DNA of 64,000 nt from Polaribacter marinaquae (GCF_038019025.1 NZ_CP150496.1:1205501-1269500), one strand, 5' to 3'; counted from the stretch's first letter, positions 9,489 to 19,433 are shown. The notes: generated from the letters alone by a model not told the origin. A program made the numbers and translations.

Positions 9489-10199
9489 ATGGTTAACAGG
9501 AGTACTGCATCAAAAATCCGGAAAACACATCGTTATTTAGGAATCTTTTTAGGTATCCAGTTTTTGATGTGGACGATTAGTGGGCTCTATTTTAGTTGGA
9601 CAGATATTGATGAAATTCATGGTGATCATTTCAAGAAAGAATTACCACATCAAACAATATTCAAGAATTTGATTGGTTCGTCTCAACTAGAAAATGAGCA
9701 AAGCATAAAATCTTTAGAGTTAATAGAAATTGCAAATCAACCCTATTTTTGGATCAATGAAAGTCAGCTATACAATGCAATTTCAGGTTCCAAAAAGGAA
9801 GAAATCACAGAGCAAGAAGCTCTTAAAGTTGCAGAACGTTATATGTTACCTGATTTAAAAGTTGAAAGTATTCATAGAATTGAGACTGTTGGGAAACATC
9901 ACGAATATCGTGGAAGACCATTACCAGCCTATGAAATTTCATATAAAACGGATGAAAACCTAAAGGCTTATGTCGCAATTAATAATGGTGCTTTTCAAAC
10001 TGTAAGACATAGAGATTGGCGTTGGTTTGACTTTTTATGGATGACACATACAATGGATTATCAAGGGAGAGATAATTTTAATACAATCGTTTTAAGAGCA
10101 TTTTCACTATTAGGATTAATTACTGTGTTAAGCGGTTTTACATTATGGTTTATATCTTCACCATCAATTAGAAAATTAAAAAAAGAAAATAATCATTAA
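9489..10199 (+). CDS. PepSY-domain membrane protein
   Basis: 236 aa. An N-terminal helix (YLGIFLGIQFLMWTISGLYFSW) follows the PepSY_TM-type start KIRKTHRYLG. The periplasmic part contains a PepSY-like segment (ITEQEALKVAERYMLPDLKVESIHRIE) and the WRWFDFLWMTHTMDY motif, then a second helix (LRAFSLLGLITVLSGFTLWFISS). Such proteins often accompany metal or iron-reduction systems in Bacteroidota. Role in this operon is inferred only from position. Confidence 0.8.
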   Translation: MVNRSTASKIRKTHRYLGIFLGIQFLMWTISGLYFSWTDIDEIHGDHFKKELPHQTIFKNLIGSSQLENEQSIKSLELIEIANQPYFWINESQLYNAISGSKKEEITEQEALKVAERYMLPDLKVESIHRIETVGKHHEYRGRPLPAYEISYKTDENLKAYVAINNGAFQTVRHRDWRWFDFLWMTHTMDYQGRDNFNTIVLRAFSLLGLITVLSGFTLWFISSPSIRKLKKENNH

Positions 10200-10217
10200 T
10201 AATAAAAAAAGAAAATT

Positions 10218-10709
10218 ATGGAATCAAATCAACACTCAAACAAAGAAAACGGAATGAGCAATTACACAAAATTCTATTTAATGTTAGGTTGCTCTTTTAT
10301 AGCAATGTACATCACAATGTATTTAAATACGTATGTATTTGACCACGTATATTTTAGTCTAACACGCTTTTATATGGTCTGTCTAGGAATATCTACGATG
10401 GCATTAATTATGTGGTTTTTTATGCGAAATATGTATAAAAACAAAAAGAAAAACATTGTTATTTTAATAGGTAGTGTGGTACTTTTTTTAGGTGCTTTGG
10501 GGTTAGTACGTGAACAAAAATCTACAGTTGATGATGTTCTTTGGATGAAAGCAATGATACCACATCATTCTATAGCGATATTAACAAGTGAACGTGCAGA
10601 TATTCAAGATCCAGAAGTTAAAAGATTGGCTGATGATATTATCAAAGCACAACGTAAAGAAATTGAAGAAATGAAAGCCATGATAAAACGTTTAGAAAAT
10701 GAAAAATAA
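10218..10709 (+). CDS. DUF305 domain-containing membrane protein
   Basis: 163 aa. Three hydrophobic helices (residues about 17-38, 45-68, 77-95) are followed by a C-terminal helical DUF305 module with the signature VDDVLWMKAMIPHHSIAILTSERA, where the HH pair and Met residues are the presumed metal ligands. Common in copper-resistance clusters. Overlaps the start of the next gene (CusB-type adaptor) by 11 nt, implying translational coupling. Confidence 0.85.
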   Translation: MESNQHSNKENGMSNYTKFYLMLGCSFIAMYITMYLNTYVFDHVYFSLTRFYMVCLGISTMALIMWFFMRNMYKNKKKNIVILIGSVVLFLGALGLVREQKSTVDDVLWMKAMIPHHSIAILTSERADIQDPEVKRLADDIIKAQRKEIEEMKAMIKRLENEK

Positions 10710-12468
10710 TAAGATTATAATTTACATAGGTATTCTTTTAGTAGGGCTTTTAATGGGGTGGTTTCTATTTGGAAATGCATCAAATAAGGAGGCAGTTCAT
10801 AATCATGATGCCACTGTTACAACAAATCAAATGTGGACGTGTTCTATGCATCCGCAAATTATGAAATCAGCTCCTGGTGATTGTCCAATTTGTGGTATGG
10901 ATTTAATTCCTGCAGAAAATAATTCAGATGGTTTAATGGCAGACCAATTTAAACTTACAGAAAATGCAATGGCTTTAGCAAACATCCAAACGTCTATTGT
11001 TGGTAATGATAAAGTAGAAAATAATGGAATTCTATTATCAGGAAAAATTGTAGAAAATGAAGAAGAAAATGCTATACAAGTAAGTTATTTCTCTGGTAGA
11101 ATAGAACGTTTAAACATCAATTCTACAGGTGTAAAGGTTAATAAAGGGCAACTATTAGCAACTATTTATTCACCAGAATTATTTGCTGCACAACAAGAAT
11201 TAATTACTGCTTCCTCTTTAAAAGAAACACAACCAACATTATACAAAGCTGTTCGTAACAAATTGAAATTATGGAAACTTTCAGAAACTCAAATTAATCA
11301 AATTGAGACATCAGGTAAAGTAAAAGAAAACTTTCCTGTGTATGCAACTGTTTCTGGTACAGTTTCAGAAAAATTGGTAGCAGAAGGAGCGTCTGTAAAA
11401 CAAGGGCAACCTTTATTTAAAATAGCAAACTTTAACACTCTTTGGGCAAATTTTGATGTGTATGAAAATCAGATTGGTTTGTTTAAAAAAGGTCAAGAAA
11501 TTTCTATAACAACAAATACCAATAAAGTAATTAATGCAAAAGTAGATTTTATAGACCCTGTTTTAGATACAAAAACAAGAACCGTAAAATTAAGAGTTGT
11601 ACTTAATAATAGAAACAACCTATTAAAACCAGGAATGTTTGTTGAAGGAAAAATTAAAGGAATAAATTCAAATGAAGGAGCAATTATTTCTATTCCAGCA
11701 TCAGCAGTTTTATGGACAGGAAAACGCTCTGTTGTTTATGTAAAAATGAATGAGAATGCTCCTGTTTTTGAAATGCGCGAAATTACATTAGGCAATAGAA
11801 TTGGCGATAACTACGAGGTTTTAAAAGGTTTAAAAAATGAAGATGAAATAGTAACTAATGGAACTTTTACGGTTGATGCTGCTGCACAATTACAAGGCAA
11901 AAAATCTATGATGAATAAAAAAGGTGGTAAAGTAATGACAGGTCACGAAAATCATCTTGGTATGGAAAAGAATACTTCATCAATAACAATTAGCTTCAAT
12001 AAAAACGAGAGAATAGAAGTGTCAGAAGATTTTCAAAACCAATTAAAAACAGTTTTTAATGCGTATATAAAATTAAAAGATGCTTTGGTTAAAGAAGAAA
12101 CTAATAAATCAATTTCAGCTTCAAAAAAGCTATTAGAAAACATATCTAAAGTAGATATGAAACTACTAAAAGATAATGAAACTCATACAAATTGGATGTC
12201 TTTAGTAAAAGAAATAAAAAAAGCTACTACATCAATTTCTAAAGCATCAAATATTAAAGAACAAAGAAGTCATTTTAAAAATTTGTCTTTAAACCTAATA
12301 AAAGCAATTCAAATATTCGGTATCAACACAAAAGTGTTTGTAGAATTCTGTCCTATGGCAAATAATAACAAGGGTGCGTATTGGTTGAGTAAAGAAGAAA
12401 AAGTAATAAATCCTTATTATGGTGATAAAATGTTAACCTGTGGTGAAGTAAAACAAGTAATAGAATAA
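10699..12468 (+). CDS. CusB-type RND periplasmic adaptor with N-terminal metal-binding module and C-terminal DUF3347
   Basis: 589 aa. N-terminal membrane anchor (IIIYIGILLVGLLMGWFLF), heavy-metal-binding module (MWTCSMHPQIMKSAPGDCPICGMDLIP, about residues 46-73), then the membrane-fusion barrel-sandwich and beta-barrel domains (YFSGRIERLNINSTGVKVNKGQLLATIYSPEL; VYENQIGLFKKGQ; RTVKLRVVLNN), and from about residue 430 a complete DUF3347 domain (CPMANNNKGAYWLS, NPYYGDKMLTCGE). It should link an inner-membrane RND pump to a TolC-like channel for Cu(I)/Ag(I) efflux. No RND pump follows directly; the nearest is the CzcA at 13448. Confidence 0.9.
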   Translation: MKNNKIIIYIGILLVGLLMGWFLFGNASNKEAVHNHDATVTTNQMWTCSMHPQIMKSAPGDCPICGMDLIPAENNSDGLMADQFKLTENAMALANIQTSIVGNDKVENNGILLSGKIVENEEENAIQVSYFSGRIERLNINSTGVKVNKGQLLATIYSPELFAAQQELITASSLKETQPTLYKAVRNKLKLWKLSETQINQIETSGKVKENFPVYATVSGTVSEKLVAEGASVKQGQPLFKIANFNTLWANFDVYENQIGLFKKGQEISITTNTNKVINAKVDFIDPVLDTKTRTVKLRVVLNNRNNLLKPGMFVEGKIKGINSNEGAIISIPASAVLWTGKRSVVYVKMNENAPVFEMREITLGNRIGDNYEVLKGLKNEDEIVTNGTFTVDAAAQLQGKKSMMNKKGGKVMTGHENHLGMEKNTSSITISFNKNERIEVSEDFQNQLKTVFNAYIKLKDALVKEETNKSISASKKLLENISKVDMKLLKDNETHTNWMSLVKEIKKATTSISKASNIKEQRSHFKNLSLNLIKAIQIFGINTKVFVEFCPMANNNKGAYWLSKEEKVINPYYGDKMLTCGEVKQVIE

Positions 12469-12499
12469 TAAAACAAATTAATAATTAAATTTTAAACAA

Positions 12500-12904
12500 A
12501 TGAAAAAAGTAATTTTAAGTGTAGTAATTATTGCAGCAACAGTATTTGTAAGCTGTAAAAACGAAGGTAAAAAAGAAACAAATACCAACAAAACTGAAGT
12601 TTCTAAAGAAGTGGCAACAATAGAAATTTCTTTTGGTGTAAGAGGAAACTGTGGTATGTGTAAAAGTACCATAGAAAAAGCAGCAAACAATGTTGATGGT
12701 GTTGCAACTGCAGTTTGGGATGTAGATAAAAAGAAAATTGCTGTTTCTTTTGATGAAAGTAAAACGAATGTAATGGCTATTCATAAAGCAATTGCAGCTT
12801 CAGGTTATGATACAGAAAAAGCGAAAGGAGATATAGATGCTTATGATAATTTACCTGGTTGTTGTAAATATGACCATACTATGGAAATGAATCAATCTAA
12901 TTAA
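12500..12904 (+). CDS. HMA-domain lipoprotein (CopZ-like, exported)
   Basis: 134 aa with lipobox VVIIAATVFVSCK. The mature part is one heavy-metal-associated domain with the motif GNCGMCKSTIEKAA (about residues 51-64), that is CGMC instead of the usual MTCxxC, and a C-terminal CC pair (NLPGCCKYDH). Likely a periplasm-facing metal-binding lipoprotein that hands copper to the efflux proteins. Last gene of this transcription unit: a hairpin terminator follows. Confidence 0.85.
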   Translation: MKKVILSVVIIAATVFVSCKNEGKKETNTNKTEVSKEVATIEISFGVRGNCGMCKSTIEKAANNVDGVATAVWDVDKKKIAVSFDESKTNVMAIHKAIAASGYDTEKAKGDIDAYDNLPGCCKYDHTMEMNQSN

Positions 12905-12918
12905 TAAAACTACAAAGA

Positions 12919-12949
12919 GAAGAAGTGCTTTTTAAAAGTACTTCTTTTT
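12919..12949 (+). terminator. Rho-independent terminator after the HMA lipoprotein gene
   Basis: Arms AAGAAGT (12920-12926) and ACTTCTT (12940-12946) close an inner paired stretch (GCTTTT with AAAAGT, one G-U), followed by a run of T. Ends the copper operon before the czc unit. Confidence 0.75.
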
Positions 12950-12974
12950 AGAATTACAAAGTGTGATTTCTTTT

Positions 12975-13010
12975 TTGCACAACCATTGCACTAATTAATT
13001 TATATCTTTG
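12975..13010 (+). promoter_or_regulatory. Promoter/operator with TGCAC-N6-TGCAC repeat before the czc unit
   Basis: TGCAC occurs at 12976-12980 and 12987-12991 (11-bp period), followed by TATCTTTG at 13003-13010, which fits the Bacteroidota -7 box TAnnTTTG. The same arrangement, TGCACnnCCATTGCAC plus ATCTTTG, precedes the zinc/cadmium ATPase at 23285-23320. The ATG at 13016 is only 5 nt after the -7 box, so the first gene may be leaderless or the true start may differ. A metal-responsive regulator is inferred. Confidence 0.5.
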
Positions 13011-13015
13011 TTACA

Positions 13016-13327
13016 ATGAAATATTTAGCCTTCATATTATCAATTTATATTTTAGCCCTTAATTTAGCACCTTGCGAAGATTATGCTGCGCTTGATAATG
13101 AGGTTAAAACAGAAAATTTACAAGCAACAAACAGTGATCATCAACATCAAGATTTAGACTTATGCTCTCCTTTTTGTATTTGTCAATGTTGTCATATTAA
13201 TACAATAGATTTCAAATTTATAGATGTAAATATTATCTCATACTACATTTCTACCCAAGACTTTTTCTACCAAAATGGTACAGAAAAAGACTTTACTACT
13301 TCAATTTTACAGCCACCAAGGGCTTAA
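13016..13327 (+). CDS. Small exported Cys/His-rich protein (DUF6660-like)
   Basis: 103 aa with an N-terminal hydrophobic export segment (MKYLAFILSIYILALNLAPC). The centre is His/Cys-rich: DHQHQDLDLCSPFCICQCCHINTIDF, a likely metal-binding patch. In Bacteroidota such small proteins typically sit just upstream of CzcA/CusA pumps, as here. Possibly a metal sensor or chaperone for the pump. Its stop codon is inside one arm of an 11-bp inverted repeat that brackets the gap to czcA. Confidence 0.65.
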   Translation: MKYLAFILSIYILALNLAPCEDYAALDNEVKTENLQATNSDHQHQDLDLCSPFCICQCCHINTIDFKFIDVNIISYYISTQDFFYQNGTEKDFTTSILQPPRA

Positions 13328-13437
13328 TTCAGTTTTTCAAAGGATAATTATATCCAATTTAGAACCTAAAGGTTCTTTAAATCTCGTGTAATTCTATTTT
13401 TTTTTACGAATTATATCAATAAGTTTAACTGAATTAA
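13324..13437 (+). ncRNA. Predicted structured leader (four-way junction) before czcA
   Basis: A perfect 11-bp outer stem (TTAATTCAGTT 13324-13334 with AACTGAATTAA 13427-13437) encloses three hairpins: GGATA-ATTA-TATCC (13342-13355), AGAACC-TAAA-GGTTCT (13361-13376), and a 9-pair, wobble-containing stem at 13386-13394/13408-13416 whose loop is a T-run. The outer stem ends 10 nt before the czcA ATG. AT-rich stems arise easily by chance, so this is a prediction only. Confidence 0.35.
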
Positions 13438-13447
13438 CATATTCACT

Positions 13448-15148
13448 ATGATTAATAAAATCATTGATTTTTCAATCAATAACAAATTTATAATTGGTTT
13501 GCTAACGCTTACCATTATCGGAGCTGGTATTTGGAGTATGACCCAAGTACCAATAGATGCAGTTCCAGATATTACAAATAACCAAGTACAGGTCATTACT
13601 CAAGCACCAAATTTAGGTACAGAAGATATTGAGCAAATTATTACTTATCCTGTAGAGATTGCTATGAGTAACCTACCTAATGTTCAAGAAATTCGTTCTG
13701 TATCTCGTTTTGGTTTGTCTGTAGTTACTATTGTTTTTAACGATGATATGGGGACATATTTACCTCGTCAATTAGTTGCTGAAAAATTGAACGACATCAA
13801 AGAACAAATACCTGCTGGTTTTGGTGAACCCTCTATGGGTCCAATTTCATCAGGTTTAGGCGAAATATATCAATATACATTAAAAGTAAAACCTGAATTT
13901 AAAGATAAATATTCTGTAACTGATTTACGTACGATGCAAGATTGGATTGTACAACGTCAAATGGCGATGGTAGAAGGTGTTGTAGAAGTAAATGCAATTG
14001 GAGGTAAAATAAAACAATATGAAGTCGCTGTTGACCCTAACGAATTACGTGCGATTGGACTAACCATTACCGACGTTTTTGAAGCACTGGAAAATAACAA
14101 CCAAAATACTGGTGGTGCGTATATCGAAAAAAATCATCAAGCTAATTTCATTCGTGGAGAAGGATTAGCTCGTAGTTTAAATGATATAAAAAAAATTGTT
14201 GTAAAAAACACTAATAATATTCCTATTACTATTGGCGATATTGCCAAAGTACAATTTGGTGCTGCTATTCGTTATGGTGCATTAACACAAGATGGCGAAG
14301 GAGAAGTTGTAGGTGGTTTGGTAATGATGCTTAAAGGCGCTAATTCAAATGATGTAATAGAAAATGTTAAAGTTAGAATGGCTCAAATTGAAAAATCTTT
14401 GCCAGAAGGTGTGATAATTGAACCTTTATTAGACCGAAGTAAGCTAATAGCTGAAACAACATCAACTGTAGCAACAAACCTTATTGAAGGTGCATTGATA
14501 GTCATTTTTGTCCTTATTTTCTTATTAGGAAACTGGCGTGGTGGCTTAATCGTTGCATCAACCATTCCGCTATCATTATTATTTGCTTTTATATTGATGA
14601 ATGGATTTGATGTTTGGGCGAATCTAATGAGTTTAGGTGCAATTGATTTTGGTATTATTGTAGATGGCGCAGTAATTATTGTAGAAAGCACCGTTTTTCT
14701 CATTGCATCAAAAATATTAAAGAAAAAGAAATTAACATCCAAAGAACGTGATGGCGTTGCAGCAGATGCTTCAAAAAAAATGATGAATGCTGCCTTTTTT
14801 GGTCAGCTTATTATTCTAATCGTATTTCTGCCAATATTGGCTTTAGAGGGTATTGAAGGGAAAATGTTTAAACCTATGGCATTGACTTTCATTTTTGCAA
14901 TGATTGGTGCAATGGTGCTGTGTTTGACTTATGTACCAATGATGTCCGCATTAATTTTAAGAGCTCCAAAATCAGAAAAAAAATCTTATGGAGATAAATT
15001 TGTGCATTGGGTTGAACATAAATACCAACCTATATTAGAAAAAGCATTAAAAAAAGGAAAACTAATAATTGGTGTTTCTGTTATTTTATTTGGTATTACT
15101 GTTTTTATGTTTACAAGAATGGGGGGGCGAGTTCATACCTCAACTTGA
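13448..15148 (+). pseudogene. czcA: CzcA/CusA-type heavy-metal RND pump, N-terminal fragment (frameshifted)
   Basis: 566 codons before a premature stop. Contains the first transmembrane helix (FIIGLLTLTIIGAGIWSM), the first porter domain (VPIDAVPDITNNQVQVIT; PTxVELPV-type start) and the helix block with the heavy-metal-efflux signature GAIDFGIIVDGAVIIVE, whose acidic residues relay protons. At 15121-15127 a run of seven G in ATGGGGGGGCGAG shifts the frame; with six G the sequence would read M-G-G-E-F-I-P-Q-L-D-E-G-D, the normal CzcA continuation. Without the shift the whole fusion (13448-17783) would be about 1444 aa. Could be a mutation, a slippage-prone switch or a sequencing error. Confidence 0.85.
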
Positions 15149-17783
15149 TGAAGGTGATATTGCTTTTCACGCTATTTTAAAACCTGGTAGTTCATTAACT
15201 GAAACTATTGAAACAACAACAAAGATTGAGCAAATTGTTAAAACAAAGTTTCCAGAAGTTGAAAAAATTGTAAGTCGAATTGGTGTTGCAGAAATACCTA
15301 CAGATCCTATGCCTATGGATATTGCAGATATTTTTGTGATTTTAAAACCAAAAAGGGAATGGACTTCAGTTAATTCTAAAAAAGAACTCATTGAGCAAAT
15401 GAAAGAAGCTGTTGAAATAATTCCTGGTGTAAATTACGAATTTACCCAACCAATTGAAATGCGTTTTAATGAATTATTAGAAGGTGTTAGAGAAGATATA
15501 GCTATAAAGATTTATGGTGAAGATATAAATGTATTATCTCAAAAAGCAGAAGAAATATCTAAAATTATTGCAGGTACAGAAGGTATTGGAGATATGAAAG
15601 CCGAAGCTACAACTGGCTTACCACAAATTACAATAACGTATAATAGAAATAAATTAGCTCAATATGGCCTTCAAATAAATAAAATGAATCAATTGGTACA
15701 ATCTGCTTTTGCTGGTGGTACTGCAGGTATCATTTTTGAAGGAGAAAAAAGATTTGATTTAGTAGTAAGATTAAATGCTACCAATCGTAAAAATATTTCT
15801 GATGTTCAAAATTTATACATCAATTTACCTTCTGGAAATCAAATTCCTCTTCGTGAAATTGCAGATGTAAGTTATAAAGCTGGCCCAATGCAAATAAGTA
15901 GAGATAATACAAATAGGAGAACCTATGTTGGAATAAATGTTAGAGGACGTGACGTAAAATCATTAGTAATGGAAATAAAATCAAAGTTAGATGCCCAATT
16001 AGAATTACCAACAGGTTATTTTATACGTTATGGTGGTGCTTTTGAGAATTTAGAACGCGCAAGTAATCGTTTACTAACAGTGGTACCTATTGCATTATTA
16101 TTAATTTTTGTACTTATTTATTTTGCCTTAAAATCATTACCTCAAACTTTAATGATTTATATCGCAATACCAATGGCAACTATTGGAGGTGTTTTTGCAT
16201 TATGGTTAAGAGATATGCCTTTTAGTATTTCTGCAGGTGTAGGTTTTATTGTGTTATTTGGTGTTGCAGTTTTAAACGGATTGGTTATGATTAGTGGTTT
16301 AAATGAACTAAAAGAAGAAGGTGTAACCAATTTAAAAGATAGAATTATAGAAGGCACAAAACGAAGAATTAGACCAATTATGTTAACTGCTTTTACAGAT
16401 GTTTTAGGTTTTTTACCGATGGCAATTTCGGCATCAGCTGGTGCAGAAGTGCAACGACCTTTAGCAACGGTTGTAATTGGTGGTTTACTAACTTCTACAT
16501 TGTTAACATTATTCGTTTTACCAATTTTATATCATTGGGTAGAAAACAAATCATTCAAATTGAGAGCTAACAAAAAAATGATTGCAGCAACAGCTATGGT
16601 AGTTTTTCTCTTTTTGTTACCTACAAAAGGAAACGCACAAGATATCAATGATGCGTTGCCAGTTATTTCGATGCAAGAAGCTGTGAATTTAGCCAAAGAA
16701 AACTACCCTTTATTGAAACAAAAGCAATTAGAAATCAACAAACAAGAGCAGCTTAAAAATACAGCTTACGATTTTGGTACTACTCAAATTTTTACAGGAG
16801 GTGAAGAAGTTAATAATGGGAATGGCATTTATACAACTATAGGTATTGGTCAAAACAACATTGATGTGTTTGGTATTTCTGTAAAAAAACATTTGCAAAA
16901 ACAACGCATTCAATTAGCTCAAAAAGCATTTATTCTTTCAGAATTAGATTTAGAATTGGAAGTAAAAAAAGCGTGGGCAAATGCACTACAAAGTAAAAGG
17001 AATTATCATTTATTCAAAGAGTTAGATTCTATTTTTTCAACTTTTGAAAAAGCAGTAGCATTAAATTATGAAGTAGAAGCTATTTCTAAATTAGAATACT
17101 CTGCAGCTAAAACTCAAGTACTAAAGATTAAAAACAAGTTGATGCAATCAAAAAGAGAATATAGGATTGCATTACAACAACTAAATTTATGGCTAGTTAC
17201 TGATACTTTCTATACCGTTCCTAATGATTTTGAAATATCGTCCGAAATTGATGTTGATGCTTTTAACCCAGAAAAACATCCTTTGTATGGAATGGCACAA
17301 TTACAATTAGCAGAAGCAGAAGCAAATTATAAGGCAGCAAAAGCAGATAATTTACCCAAACTAAATCTACAAGGTGGTTTACAAAAAGTAAATGGAAATT
17401 CAGGTTTTTACACATATCAAGCAGGAATTTCAATTCCTTTTTTATCAGGTACAAATAAAGCAAAAGTTAAAACTGCAAGAATAGATAAGGAAATTGCAGG
17501 CACCAACATTCAGTTTAAAAAACAAGAAGTACAATCGAAGTTTAAACAATCAAAAGAGAATTATCAAAAATGGAAAAAAGCTTGGTTCTTCTATAAAATG
17601 GAGGTGTTACCTCTTGTAAAAGAACAAAAAGTGGGAGCTTTATTTGCTTATAAAGAAGGAGAGATAGATTACACGAGGTTTACACTACTCATAAAAGAAG
17701 CTATTCAAACTGAAATAGAAGCACAGGAAGCATTAATAAATTATTTAGAAAGCACATTCCAATTACAATATTTTAAACAATAA
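15123..17783 (+). pseudogene. CzcA/CusA C-terminal part fused to a TolC-like outer-membrane factor (downstream of frameshift)
   Basis: The frame resumes with GEFIPQLDEGD, the usual second porter domain of heavy-metal RND pumps, continues through RRIRPIMLTAFTDVLGFLPMA and the last helices (LATVVIGGLLTSTLLTLFVLPIL), then at about 16560 runs without a stop into a second hydrophobic segment ending in a signal-like NAQ and a TolC/CusC-like part (ISMQEAVNLAKENYPLL; long coiled-coil heptads; ending STFQLQYFKQ). Single-chain pump-plus-outer-channel fusions of about 1440 aa are common in Bacteroidota. No good start codon for independent translation is visible at the break, so this half is probably made only by frameshifting. 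Confidence 0.8.
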
Positions 17784-17787
17784 GAAA

Positions 17788-18993
17788 ATGAAAAATACAC
17801 GATATATAATCTTAACATTACTAACTGTTTCTTTTTTACTTATTGCTTGTGGAAATAAGGAGAATCAAAAGAATGAAGAAGCACATTTGCACAGCGATAA
17901 TATAAAGTCAGAAACCAAAGAAGCTCATAGTGATGAGGAAAAAGTTCTGCTTTCACAAAAGCAATTTGAAACTTTAAAAATGAAAATTGACACAATAGCC
18001 TTAAGAAATTTGGTTGGGTATGTAGAAGCTAATGGTACACTAGAAGTACCTCCTCAAAACGAAGCAGCAATAACTTCAGTGGTTGGTGCAAATGTAGTAT
18101 TTATAAATGTTATTGAAGGCGACAAAGTAAACAAAGGTCAAGTAGTTGCCTATTTATCACATCCTAATATCATAAAAATGCAGACTGATTATTTGAATGC
18201 AGTAAGCAACAGTAATTTTTTAAAGAAGAACTATCAACGTCAACAAAAATTATATAATGCAGGAGTTGGCTCTGGTGCAAATTTTCAAAAAGCAGAAGCT
18301 GAATATGATGCCTCAAAAGCGATGGCAAACGGCTTAGAAGCACAATTAAAACTATTAAACATAAACACCTCATTAGTTAAAAATGGTACAATTGCTCAAA
18401 GTATTTCATTACGAAGCCCAATAGAAGGTTATGTTCAAAAGGTTGAAGTGAAAACAGGTCAGTATGTAGAACCACAAACCGAACTTTTTGAAATTGTAAA
18501 CACACATCACGTTCACGCAGATTTAATGGTATTCGAAAAAGATGTTTATAAAGTAAAGAAAGGTCAAAAAGTAACCTTTAATGTGCAATCAATACAAGAT
18601 AAAGAACTAACAGCAGAAATTTATTCAGTAAGTAAAACATTTGAAGATAATCCTAAAGCTGTTCACGTTCACGCAGAAATTGAAAACAAAAAAGGAAATT
18701 TAATTCCAGGTATGTATATAAAAGGTAAAATTCAAGTCGACAATACAGCATCAAGGGCATTACCAGAAAGTGCTGTCATAAAAGAAGGTGATAAATTTTA
18801 TGTTTTTTCAGTAAAAAAAGAAAATGATGATTGGAGTTTTAAGCCTGTTGAAGTAATTTTAGGAGCTAAAGATGGTAATTGGCTAGCTGTTCAATTTACT
18901 CGAAAATTAGACAAATCCACAAAATTTGCATACAACAATGCATATTATTTAATGGCTGAAATGAAAAAAGGAGACGCAGAACACGAACATTAA
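17788..18993 (+). CDS. czcB: RND periplasmic adaptor lipoprotein (CzcB-like)
   Basis: 401 aa. Lipoprotein signal (LLTVSFLLIACGNKE), His-rich start of the mature part (EEAHLHSDNIKSETKEAHSDEE), then membrane-fusion domains (lipoyl half AAITSVVGANVVFINVIEGDKVNKGQ; helical hairpin about 140-195; second lipoyl half SPIEGYVQKVEVKTGQYVEP; beta-barrel domain with VHVHAEIENKKGNLIPGMYIKG). C-terminus AEHEH. Starts 4 nt after the pump fusion and should link it across the periplasm. The His clusters fit Zn/Co/Cd rather than Cu, though metal choice is inferred. Confidence 0.9.
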   Translation: MKNTRYIILTLLTVSFLLIACGNKENQKNEEAHLHSDNIKSETKEAHSDEEKVLLSQKQFETLKMKIDTIALRNLVGYVEANGTLEVPPQNEAAITSVVGANVVFINVIEGDKVNKGQVVAYLSHPNIIKMQTDYLNAVSNSNFLKKNYQRQQKLYNAGVGSGANFQKAEAEYDASKAMANGLEAQLKLLNINTSLVKNGTIAQSISLRSPIEGYVQKVEVKTGQYVEPQTELFEIVNTHHVHADLMVFEKDVYKVKKGQKVTFNVQSIQDKELTAEIYSVSKTFEDNPKAVHVHAEIENKKGNLIPGMYIKGKIQVDNTASRALPESAVIKEGDKFYVFSVKKENDDWSFKPVEVILGAKDGNWLAVQFTRKLDKSTKFAYNNAYYLMAEMKKGDAEHEH

Positions 18994-18996
18994 ACT

Positions 18997-19413
18997 ATGA
19001 AAACAATAGAACAACTTTTAGAATCAAAAAAGATAAGGGTTACAGCAATGCGTCTATTAATTTATAAATTCCTTGCAAATAAACAAGTAGCTGTAACGTT
19101 AAGTGATATAGAAAATGCTTTTGAAAAAGCAGAAAGAACAACGCTTTATAGAACTATAAAAACGTTTGAAGAAAAAGCAATAGTGCATCAAATTGATGAT
19201 GGTACAGGAATTACAAAATATGCATTATGTGAAAAAGGATGCAATTGTGAGATTGAAACCGATTTACATTTACATTTTCATTGCAATAACTGTAATGAAA
19301 CCATTTGTTTAACAGAACATAAGATTCCCCAAATTAAAGTACCTGATGGATTTGTTTCAGAAAATGTAAACTTGGTAGTAAAAGGGATTTGTGATAAATG
19401 TAGTGGACAATAA
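18997..19413 (+). CDS. Fur-family metal-responsive transcriptional repressor
   Basis: 138 aa. N-terminal winged helix (KKIRVTAMRLLIYKFLANKQVAVTLSDIENAFEKAERTTLYRTIKTFEEKAIVHQI) with the Fur-type recognition helix, then a dimerisation part with HLHFHCNNCNETICL and ICDKCSG, the two Cys pairs of the structural zinc site. It starts 3 nt after the adaptor gene, so it is probably autoregulated with the czc unit. The TGCAC repeat promoters at 12975 and 23285 are candidate targets. Zur-like function is plausible but not proven. Confidence 0.85.
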   Translation: MKTIEQLLESKKIRVTAMRLLIYKFLANKQVAVTLSDIENAFEKAERTTLYRTIKTFEEKAIVHQIDDGTGITKYALCEKGCNCEIETDLHLHFHCNNCNETICLTEHKIPQIKVPDGFVSENVNLVVKGICDKCSGQ

Positions 19414-19433
19414 TGCACTACTGTTGTATCGTA

